The notes beneath the pieces were generated by a model. The model saw only the letters and a list, made by a program, of their open reading frames with translations. It made no database searches and had not been told where the DNA came from. The position numbers were made by a program, and so were the translations under genes. 11,511 nt of DNA from Beroe ovata. Its lineage: Eukaryota > Ctenophora > Nuda > Beroida > Beroidae. The stretch spans positions 54,067 to 65,577 of the forward strand of contig CAMPET010000140.1 in NCBI GenBank assembly GCA_946803715.1, written 5' to 3'. Shown one piece after another: positions 1-8,700 of this stretch (position 1 is the stretch's first letter; every line of letters begins with the position of its first letter).

Positions 1-266
1 GACATAACGCTCGATCCAAGGCGCTAGTGTGGAAGGGCTGAGAAATCACTAAAAGCTCCATAACTTCTTGAGCTTACGTCAGTTTGCAATGAATTTGACG
101 GCATTGTAAAGCGGAGAATCTCAGCTTTCTGGCAATGTATAATATTAATTTGACATAGGTCAAAAAAAGTGACTGTGGTCTTATTGCCGTTGCCTGAAAA
201 CTTATAGAAATGCGCGGCGCGGTTTGAAGGAATAGTGAGGATGTGTGCTAATGTTTCTTGTGATAA

Positions 267-333
267 TGACGTCACCCGCACGTGACAACACGTGACTTGT
301 TGCGCGTCTCTTATTGGCGCGCGATTAGCCAAT
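267..333. promoter_or_regulatory. CRE, E-box and CCAAT motif cluster, possible promoter of a neighbouring gene
   Basis: A perfect CRE tgacgtca (267-274), two CACGTGAC E-boxes (279-286 and 289-296), an inverted CCAAT (attgg at 313) and a direct CCAAT (gccaat, 328-333) lie within 67 bp next to a GC-rich region. That spacing is promoter-like and the patch could serve a gene left of the window. The same region is full of inverted repeats, so repeat origin is an alternative. Confidence 0.35.
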
Positions 334-421
334 CAAATCTTACAGCAAAAAGTGCTGTAAAGCTGCTAAATTCCGCCCTACCGTCGGGGCGGATTGAAAA
401 TCGCGCGCACCGACGGTAGGG
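313..421. repeat. Cluster of three consecutive perfect inverted repeats
   Basis: attggc (313-318)/gccaat (328-333); ttacagca (340-347)/tgctgtaa (353-360); ccctaccgtcgg (376-387)/ccgacggtaggg (410-421). Three hairpin-capable sequences occur within 110 bp. The last has a 12-bp stem with a nested tccgcc/ggcgga pair. It could be the end of a mobile element or a structured transcript. No function can be assigned. Confidence 0.75.
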
Positions 422-486
422 TAAAATCCTACAAAGAGCTGCGTGACACAAATTCTCAGCTCCGCACGCGCCTCCGTGTTTTTTTT

Positions 487-666
487 ACGACTTTTCAGTT
501 CACTGAGTAGAACAGAGGCGCGTATGAACTGCAAAGTGCAACTGTTCCCGCGCTGCGTGAGCCAAATACTCCGCGCACGCTGCGCGATCACCCAAATACT
601 CCGCGCGCGCCGCGCGTCTCCGACCTCCGTCCTTTCAGTTTCTACGACTTTTCAGTTCACTGAGTA
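487..666. repeat. Short direct repeats in GC-rich sequence
   Basis: acgacttttcagttcactgagta occurs exactly at 487-509 and 644-666, 157 bp apart. Between them ccaaatactccgcgc occurs at 562-576 and 592-606. A tag-triplet run follows at about 668-679. This suggests a duplicated, possibly repeat-derived segment; no coding function is seen. Confidence 0.8.
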
Positions 667-720
667 CTAGTAGTAGTAGAACAGGGGCCCGCAAAGTGTG
701 CACACGCGCAACGTGTCACA

Positions 721-1014
721 CTAAATTCATCGCCCTAATTTTTTCAAAATTCTTATTTTGTCTCTTTTTCGGTAAACAGTAAAACTAAAACAGACATGAA
801 GCGACGTATTTTTAGGCGCTGATTCCGAATTATGGAGGGTAAAAATGCTTTCCTGGCGAGTTATGGGCGAAAAACTGATTAGGTCACGTGACCAGGCATT
901 TTTCCACTTTAAGTTAACCTCGGGTCAGGGTTTGGAAGTATCCTGTGGGTTAGGGATGGGTCGGGAAATCAAAAAAACCTGAGTCACGTGATAAAATTAG
1001 GGCGATGGATTCAG
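721..1014. mobile_element. Candidate short element with 22-bp terminal inverted repeats
   Basis: ctaaattcatcgccctaatttt (721-742) is the reverse complement of 993-1014 with 2 mismatches in 22. The 294-bp unit between is non-coding and holds an imperfect inner inverted pair (ggtaaaaatgctttcctgg near 839-858 and ccaggcatttttcc near 891-904) and two TCACGTGA-type sites. Size and structure fit a MITE. I could not find a clear target-site duplication, so it may be only an inverted repeat. Confidence 0.45.
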
Positions 1015-2125
1015 TAAGAGCCGATAAAATCTGACAAATACTTATAGCATCGCCAGGCAAAAAAATTGAAATTGGTATCAGCAATTTCAGGTCTTGATCT
1101 TGAATGGTTGAACTTTTAGTTTTACTTATTATGCATCTGCACAGATTTGCGCGGGCGATAATATTAATATGTAAATGTAATTGGGCGCAGTTTTCGATTG
1201 CATATCTCCATGGCTCAAGCTAAGCGAAATTTCGCTTTACAATTACATCAAATTCAACATGATCTTTTAGTTTTCGCTCAGGCTCTCGCCATGCAATTCT
1301 TAAATGATCGACGATCGCCGGATGTTATCTGTAGTGTGTAGTGTCCACTGATTCTCGCTTCATCGAAGGCCGAAACACTAAACAGTGGACTAACACAGAG
1401 ACGGACAGATTGAGTTATTAAAAGTGATAACATTGGCCGAAATTGTCAGAAACTATAATACTAAGCTTTTACCTCGATAAATTCAAACTGCAATCTCTAA
1501 AAATAATTGCGCAGCATGACTATGAGTTTAACTGCTGAAGCCAGCTTTTAGTTCTACTTCTAATTCAAAATCAAATGACAAATTAGTTAAATTTAATGCT
1601 ATGCCTGGTAGTGGTGGTAACTGTAAAATAAACTTATGCTATAAAAAAGATCTTACCGGCAAGAAATGAAATCGAAAATGTAGAATTCAACCACAATCAC
1701 ACGAAAATTCAAAGTGTGACTGTGAATGCGATCGGGAATGAAAATAAAATAACATTCAGGTTAATAATCATAATCTAAACAATCCACAATTTCAGCCAAT
1801 TCCTTATGTAAGGATCATTATGTAAACATAATGTATGCCATGCGTTATTGCGTTAGCGGAAAACAACTGAAAGTGAAATACATAAAAATAACTTCAGTCA
1901 TGAATAACAATCCCAATTTTTTTGTCGATTGTCTCAGTCTAAACTTTACCAAAATATGTATTTAACCCGATCCGAAATGGTTTGATCACTGCACAGTGCA
2001 CATCGCTATCGGTTACCGTTTTTCATAATCAAGATAAGCAAACGCGTTGGCTTTCGGTTTCACTCTGTTCGTATCAGGCAGAGAGCTCATATTGCAACTT
2101 ACGAGCGTAGAGAGTCCATTTCTTA

Positions 2126-5100
2126 TCACCTTTTCCTCAGACGACGCCTGGGTTTAATAGGAGAGGCATCTTCAGAAACAGCTGGCGTTGGAAGCTCTAC
2201 GATGGTTGATAATCGAAGTTGCTTCTTCTGCCTTTTGGGATTTGTTCTCTCTTTAGCAGCTTTGTTTTTCGCTGATGCAGCACCCTTCTTTGTCGAAGAT
2301 TTTATGGTGGGTTTCTTGGTAATGGTTGCTGAGGTCTTCCCACCACGGTTGGAAGAAGCTTTGACAACAGCAGGTGATTTTGCAATAATGTCATCAAGAA
2401 CAATTTCTGTCATACTCAAGTTTGCTTCTTCCTCCTCTAATTTTAGTAAAACTTTTTTCAGTTCTGCATATTCATCTTCAGGTTCATTTTTCTTTCTCCG
2501 TTTCGAACCTTTGGTGCTAACACTAGCATCCCTTTTATTTCTTCGGACAGGTGATTTCTCATTGTTTGTTACACCTAATTTCTTGCCACGCCCACCTCTG
2601 GCCCTGGGAGCTACTGGCTCGTCTTCTACTGCCAATTGACTCCTCTTTGATTGAGTAGGTTTTGAATCGGATTCAGAGTCTTGCTCAAAACCTGAAGCAG
2701 CTCTCTTTCTTGTTTGGCGGCCTTTTGTGGAAGCAACCGTGTCTTCTTCTAGCTGAGCAATTTTTCCTGTTTGTCTACGTTTCGCTGGAGTCTTTTCATT
2801 GACATCTGATCCCACTTCCACTTCAGGTGATTCATCTGCTTCTGGAGCATTTCTTGGTCGTCGACCTCTTGCAGGAGTCTTACTTTCAAGTTCCCCTCCC
2901 ACTTCAGAAGTTTTCTCTGGTTCAGCTGCCTTTCTTGTCCTCCGACCCCTGACAGATATCTCCATTCTGCCTTCTGATTCCACTTCAGGTGCTTCATCTG
3001 CCACAGGAGCTTTTCTTGTTCGTCGACCTCTTGCAGGAGTCTTACTTTCAAGTACCGCTTCTACTTCAGAAGTTTTTCCTGGTTCAGCTGCTTTTCTTGT
3101 CCTCTGACCCCGGAGAGGCATCTCTCTCTCAACTTCTAATTCCACTACTGGTGCCACACCTGCCTCTGGAGCTTTTCTTGTTCGTCGACCTCTTGCAGGA
3201 GTCTTACTTTCAAGTTCCCCTTCCACTTCAGAAGTTTTTTCTGGTTCAGCTGCTTTTCTTGTCCTCCGACCCCTGACAGGAATCTCCATTCCGACTTCTG
3301 ATTCCACTTCAGGTGCTTCATCTGCCACTAGAGCTTTTCTTGTTCGTCGACCTCTTGCAGGCGTCTTACTTTTAAGTTCCCCTTCCACTTCAGAAGCTTG
3401 CTCTGGTTCAGCTGCTTTTCTTGTCCTCCGACCCCTGACAGGAATCTCCATCCCGACTTCTGATTCCACTTCAGGTACTTCATCTGCCACTGGAGCTTTT
3501 CTTGTTCGTCTACCTCTTGCAGGAGTCTTACTTTCAAGTACAGCTTCCACTTCAGAAGTTTTTCCTGGTTCAGCTGCTTTTCTTGTCCTTCGACCCCGGA
3601 GAGGCATCTCTCTCTCAACTTCTGATTCCACTTCTGGTGCCACATCTGGCTCTGGAGCTTTTCTTGTTCGTCGACCTCTTGCAGGAGTCTTACTCTCAAG
3701 TGCCGTTTCCACTTCAGAAGTTTTTTCTGGTTCAGCTGCTTTTCTTGTCCTTGTAGCTCTAACTGGCATCTCTCTTTCAACTTCTGACTTCACTTCTGGT
3801 GCCACATCTGCCTCTGGAGCTTTTCTTGTTCGTCGACCTCGTGCAGGAGTCTTACTTTCAAGTACTGCTTCCACTTCAGAAGGTTTTTCTGGCTCAGCTG
3901 CTTTTCTTGTCCTTCGACCCCGGAGAGGCATATCTCTCTCAACTTCTGATTCCACTTCTGATTCCACTTCTGGTGCCACATCTGCCTCTGGAGCTTTTCT
4001 TGTTTGTCCAACTCTTGCTGAAGTTTTACTTTCAAGTGCCGCTTCCACTACAGAAATTTCTTTAGGTTCTACAGCTATTTCGGTCTGATGATCTTTGACA
4101 GCCAGAACACTTGCAGCTTCAGTTTCTAACTTAGGTGCTTTTCTTTCAATATGAGTCCCAGGCCTCAATACAGGTTCTACCTCCATCAAAGGCGGCATCG
4201 CTGTACTTTCTAATGGTTGAGAGAGGTCCGTCTTTTCGAGTATAGACTCCACAACATTGAGAACTTCGACATCAGCATCTGATTCAGGTGAATGTGGATC
4301 CTCTTTGAAAGATTCTAGTTTTTTATTGGACTGACAGATAATCTCATGTATAGCATCGTTCGATGGAGAAGATGAGGCTTGTTCTTTGACAAAAAGGTTG
4401 CAAATATCACTTGGCAAGGAACTCCTTTTTGATGAATGTCTGGATTTTTCAAAAAGTTCTTTCACCGATTCCTTCTCGAGGGGTTTGTATATTCCTTTCA
4501 TCAGACAGTCGGGATCCGAAGTTAAGAGATCATTAATAACCTGAAAAGATTTAATTGGCTCTATAATTGTTCCATCTTCAACACAAGGTTCTTCTGATAC
4601 AAACAATTTCTCATCTGGCGACTTGAATAAGTTCTGAAGAGCCAATGGATCGAGTTCAATCTCTGATTCGGATGTGGGCTTGATAATTTTGGGGTTCACA
4701 AACAACTTAATAAGAGCCACAGGATCCAAACAGTGTTCTTTTGAGGTTTTTGGGGAACTAAACATTTTCCGCATAGCAAACGGATCGATTTCAGGCATTT
4801 CGTCTGAATTTGTAAACTTTATTGCACTACCCAGAGCACCGAAATCATGATTCCGATTTTGAGACCATCGTCTCCGAACAGCTGGGGTCAAAACAGTGCA
4901 CAGGGTTTCGATATGCTTTTCCAGCATCAAGTCCTGCTTTTCGTTCTCACGTTTCTCGCAATTAGGTTCTGTTAATCCTTTACCATGCTTCTCCTGGTTA
5001 AGACTTTCATCTTCAACCGTGGAGTCATTCCTACTATCTGATTTAGGATCATCGTAAACTACTTCTTGTGGGTCAATGTTCACAGACCTTTCGTCATCTG

Positions 5101-5764
5101 TACAGAATTCGTCAACCGTGAACAGTCTGCACAAGTCACCTGGCAGAATGCTTTTCCTGATTGCTAAAGAAGAACGTCTCAGGAGTGCTGCAGCTTCTTC
5201 CATATCCACAATCTTGCCATCATCATCTGGCTGTTTATACAGAATTTCGATGTCGTCCTTGCTGACAGCTTCGTCAAAGAGTTGATTCAGGGCATCGCCA
5301 TCGATCACGCAGGATTGCCGTTTTTTCTGTACCAAATCTGGGTTGGCGAAAAGTTTCATAAGTGCAACAGCATCAACAACCTCTTCATTTTTGGCTTTTT
5401 TCGGTGTAGCAAAGAGTTTCCTGAGAGAAACTGGGTCAACTTCAGGCCCTGACTCTGTATTCCTCAAAATGTTCTTAACACTCCCGAATTCAAATTCATT
5501 GTTCCTCTCATACTGTAGCATGACAATGGGATCCAAAACTTTACAAAGCTGATCGATTGCATCTGGCCGGCCATCATCAGGAACAATGTTCGTTAGGGCC
5601 TCCAAATCATCAGGATCTTTTATTTGGTGTTTATCATTTTGCAATCTCTTCTCTGACTCCTCCAACGGCAAAATGGGGTCTTCTGAGACGGCTCTTTGAA
5701 TTGGTTCCTCGCATTTTTCAACGATCAGCTCATCTTGAGGCGAATCTTGTGGAGTTTCATCGTC
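2126..5764 (-). CDS. MKI67: Exon 9: long terminal repeat-bearing exon
   Basis: A 3639-nt exon, acceptor ttttatctactcag (AG at 5766-5765), residues 933-2144, TGA at 2128-2126. It begins DDETPQDSPQ; the first in-frame Leu-initiated reading at 5671 is internal, not a start. It holds, in order, two modules of LF motifs, the 54-residue repeats, VAPRARGGRGKK (from 1983), a basic KRRKK cluster, a short Leu/Glu-rich helix (AELKKVLLKLEEEE) and a Lys/Arg-rich tail ending RRRLRKR. Human Ki-67 likewise places its repeats in one very large exon. Ki-67 and RepoMan C-termini carry a Leu-Arg-rich domain that binds DNA and chromatin; the basic tail here probably does the same. Confidence 0.93.
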   Translation of the reverse strand, partial: DDETPQDSPQDELIVEKCEEPIQRAVSEDPILPLEESEKRLQNDKHQIKDPDDLEALTNIVPDDGRPDAIDQLCKVLDPIVMLQYERNNEFEFGSVKNILRNTESGPEVDPVSLRKLFATPKKAKNEEVVDAVALMKLFANPDLVQKKRQSCVIDGDALNQLFDEAVSKDDIEILYKQPDDDGKIVDMEEAAALLRRSSLAIRKSILPGDLCRLFTVDEFCTDDERSVNIDPQEVVYDDPKSDSRNDSTVEDESLNQEKHGKGLTEPNCEKRENEKQDLMLEKHIETLCTVLTPAVRRRWSQNRNHDFGALGSAIKFTNSDEMPEIDPFAMRKMFSSPKTSKEHCLDPVALIKLFVNPKIIKPTSESEIELDPLALQNLFKSPDEKLFVSEEPCVEDGTIIEPIKSFQVINDLLTSDPDCLMKGIYKPLEKESVKELFEKSRHSSKRSSLPSDICNLFVKEQASSSPSNDAIHEIICQSNKKLESFKEDPHSPESDADVEVLNVVESILEKTDLSQPLESTAMPPLMEVEPVLRPGTHIERKAPKLETEAASVLAVKDHQTEIAVEPKEISVVEAALESKTSARVGQTRKAPEADVAPEVESEVESEVERDMPLRGRRTRKAAEPEKPSEVEAVLESKTPARGRRTRKAPEADVAPEVKSEVEREMPVRATRTRKAAEPEKTSEVETALESKTPARGRRTRKAPEPDVAPEVESEVEREMPLRGRRTRKAAEPGKTSEVEAVLESKTPARGRRTRKAPVADEVPEVESEVGMEIPVRGRRTRKAAEPEQASEVEGELKSKTPARGRRTRKALVADEAPEVESEVGMEIPVRGRRTRKAAEPEKTSEVEGELESKTPARGRRTRKAPEAGVAPVVELEVEREMPLRGQRTRKAAEPGKTSEVEAVLESKTPARGRRTRKAPVADEAPEVESEGRMEISVRGRRTRKAAEPEKTSEVGGELESKTPARGRRPRNAPEADESPEVEVGSDVNEKTPAKRRQTGKIAQLEEDTVASTKGRQTRKRAASGFEQDSESDSKPTQSKRSQLAVEDEPVAPRARGGRGKKLGVTNNEKSPVRRNKRDASVSTKGSKRRKKNEPEDEYAELKKVLLKLEEEEANLSMTEIVLDDIIAKSPAVVKASSNRGGKTSATITKKPTIKSSTKKGAASAKNKAAKERTNPKRQKKQLRLSTIVELPTPAVSEDASPIKPRRRLRKR

Positions 5765-8700
5765 CTGAGTAGATAAAATAGTCGATGAATTATTAGAACG
5801 TTCAATTAAATTATCAAAGTAGAAAAAAAAACAAATACCATAAAATAGAACAAGTTTTAGCCATCAACTGGCACCTAATGAATTGAGAGGATCAGGATCA
5901 GTATTTGTTGTAATGTGTTACTTGTACTCACTTGAGAATTTGACCGGGATTTTGGCGTCATTTTGGTTGGCAGGCTCTTTCGTTTGATGATAGGTTTCGT
6001 AACTGGTTTCACTACACCTGAACAGAAATAAGATGGTAATCAATCACTTGCTGACGAGTTGATGGGCTAAAATGAAAAACGTCAATGAAACTAACCGACT
6101 GATTTTCGTTTTAAGCCGGTCTTGAGAAGAGGCTCTTCTTGTTTCGCTCCGACTGGTTCCGTCTTCTTCATTGCTCTGATGGCTCGGTCTCTCAAGGGTG
6201 TTTTTGGAGGAATCTTGACTGTTGCACTTGATACGGCTTTCCATGGAGATTTCGAGAGTTTTGAGGCAACACTTGCCCAAGTTTTTGCACCTACACTCTT
6301 CCTTTTCTCCTGGATTGATTTGCGTTTCTGAGCAATTTCTTCCTTTTTATCCAATACTTTCTGCTTCAACTCCTCAACGGAGGATGGTAAAGGTGCTTGA
6401 ATATTCCGTTTGGGAGTAGAAATTCCCTTCAATGATTTTCTAGTTCCCTTTGGAGTTGTTTTCAGCCTATCTGGGGTTTCTCTAGCGGAGGAGCTCTTTG
6501 ATAGAGTTTTAGGAAGAGCTCGATTTGGTGTTCCTCTGATCTTTTCAGTCGCATCTTTTACAGGAGCAGATCTCCGGCTACTTGGTGTTTTACCCTTGGA
6601 GGAAACAATAGATGAACCTGTTGACTTCCGCTTGCCAGAGATAACCTTTTTCTGCGAAATCACCAAGTTCGATACCTGAAATACGAAGAGTTAATCGCCG
6701 TTGATATTTAGCCAGAATCAAAATAAGTCGATATTAAGAGTTTTATTTAGCAGATTATGTAAACTAATTGCGAAATCACCTTCGATTTTTCAATAACTGC
6801 CTTTTTGCCAGCCGCCTTTTGCAATGCCATATGGAGACTTTCTGGCTTATTGAGTCCTTTCGTACTGAGAAAGAGAATTCACACTTATTGCAAATGAACG
6901 CGAAGACAATTGAGATAATTATTCCATAACAATATAATTAGGATCCAGTTGCAGTTAACCAAACCTTCCTGAACTACTCACAGGAAAGGAATTGGTGTTG
7001 GGGGAGAGGGTCTGCAAAGAGCAGGATTTGTTACTTTGGCAGATGCAGGTGTTTTTGCTGATGTAGGCAACTTCCCGAACACTTTTTCAGGCGCTTGATT
7101 CTCAGCTATCATTTCTTCGATCAAATCCGTCCCCGAGCTTTCCTCTTCCTAAATAAGAGTTTATCAAGTTCGCCTTCGGTCAGAGTAACAGTAAAGGGGG
7201 GGGGCAAAAGGGCAAGAAGGGCCTTCGATGGTGCATGCTGCATGCAATGGCGAGTGTGTGAAGTGCGAACACTAACCAATGTATGGAGAGTATCTGCTTT
7301 AGGGATAGTCTTTGGCGTTTCTGTCACGATCGGTGAATCCGTGTGGCTCACTCCCTCCACGTCACAACTAGGGAGAATACCGGCCCACGACAGGTTGGCT
7401 TTCAGCTCTTTCGGTGTCATTGTTTTCCTTCGTTGTGTTTTGGAACGTGTAGCACTGTCTTGGTTTGCAGAATCGAGAGAATCCAAAGATTCCATACTCT
7501 CGTCGAGTTTAAGCATCCCTGCCTCTGAAGCACAAACAGCCACTGACTTTCTCATGGGTGTTCTCCCAGCACTCAGCTGAGGGTTGGGAACTGAGTATCT
7601 GCCAGGTAGGGCACCGCGTCTGATGGGAGTGTTTGCTGGCATATCCTTATCGTACTCTTCCGGTGATAGCATGGGACCAAATCTCACACTCTTCCGGGTA
7701 GAACGTCGCACAGGGGCCGGAGTTTTCTTCACTGGAAGTGGAACACTATCCTGCGGTTGAGCCACGCTGGATTTGTTGTCATCCTTCAAGAAATCGTCGA
7801 TCGTGGTATTCAATCCAGATTCAGTTGCAAGTGACACTTCCAGTTTGGTGGCATCTGAATCAAGTTGAGACACCTCAGAACTTGTATTGTAGATCTCAAT
7901 GTTGTCGTCTGATTCCTGTGATAAGTTACTGCTCCCAGTAGAAACGCGAGGTCCGCCAACTTCCTCAAAATTGGTCGATTTGTTCAAATCTATGATTTCC
8001 GATTTGTTGTGATCGCTCATATCGGATTCGTCAACATCCGGCAATTCAGGTTTTCCTGACAAGTTGTCCTCTGTGTGTCCTGGAGCCAGGTCAGTGATGA
8101 GATCAAAACTCGTTTCTAAGTTGACAATCTCTGACTTCTGTGTTTCATTCAAGTCCGAAATCGCAGGTGATTCAGCAGCAAGGAAATCGTTTATAGTCTT
8201 GCTCATCTTGCCCTTCTCGGGGCTAGAACTCTTATCAAGAATTGATTCTTCTTCAGTACTATAAATCACTATGTTGTCTTCACTAGACATAACACTGGTG
8301 CTGACAGAGGATCTGCCCTCTTGAACATCATTATTCTTGACTGGCGTATGATCCTTGGATCCTCTGGTATCCTCCAATATCATTTCAGGAGCTGGCTGGT
8401 CACATTCCTCATGGTTGGCAGAAACTCCTAACACCGGGGGAATACTGTTGTTGGATTCATCAGAAGCATCCGGATGGGCCTTGTCGTCTCCAGATGCTGG
8501 TTGTGGAAGCGTATCATTCATCACGTCGAGATTAGCGACAGTAGGCACCACAATTCCTCTCGATTTGACAGGTGTACCAGTATCGGTAACCACTGTAGTC
8601 AGACTCTCTGGCGACTTCTCAACATCTGCTAGGATACCAGCTGTTTTTGTCTTTTCAGCTCCCTTCAGGATGGAATAACCAGTCGAGCCGCGTCGAGGTG

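Larger units (their letters stand above)
1..2125. other. 3' flank of the gene, no convincing coding sequence
   Basis: After the TGA at 2126 the minus strand continues as AT-rich sequence. I see no canonical AATAAA on that strand that I would trust as the polyadenylation signal; an AATACA variant lies at 1957-1962 and an ATTAAA at 1592-1597. The stretch 1020-2100 is unremarkable apart from an inverted repeat gtccactg (1343-1350)/cagtggac (1383-1390). Bases 1-720 are more GC-rich with several hairpins and short direct repeats. Open frames here are short and made of repeats. Confidence 0.6.

Noticed and set aside
24-670. Short open frames on both strands in the left flank
   Set aside because: Built from inverted and direct repeats and GC-rich sequence, not protein-like, with no similarity I recognise.
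921-960. cagggtttggaa as a possible left end of a hAT element matching the block at 11250-11355
   Set aside because: Similarity is limited to a few bases, more than 10 kb away with a gene between, and no target duplication is visible.
2202-4065. Several plus-strand and off-frame open frames of 80-150 codons across the repeat array and C-terminal region
   Set aside because: They are antisense or shifted readings of the 54-residue repeats: low-complexity Leu/Phe/Ser-rich or Lys/Gln-rich peptides repeating with the same 162-bp period, with no start context or homology.
6044-6679. Plus-strand and alternative minus-strand frames over exon 7
   Set aside because: Exon 7's own frame has the conserved AKTWASV motif and fitting splice phases; the others are shadows.
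7082-7148. A third PP1-binding module (KVFGKLPTSAKTP) in exon 5
   Set aside because: It lacks a proper RVxF spacing and the PE..D extension; the resemblance is limited to FG, LP and TP.
7095-7580. Plus-strand open frame of 161 codons
   Set aside because: It lies antisense to the end of exon 4, intron 4 and exon 5, whose coding on the minus strand is supported by splice phases and family motifs.
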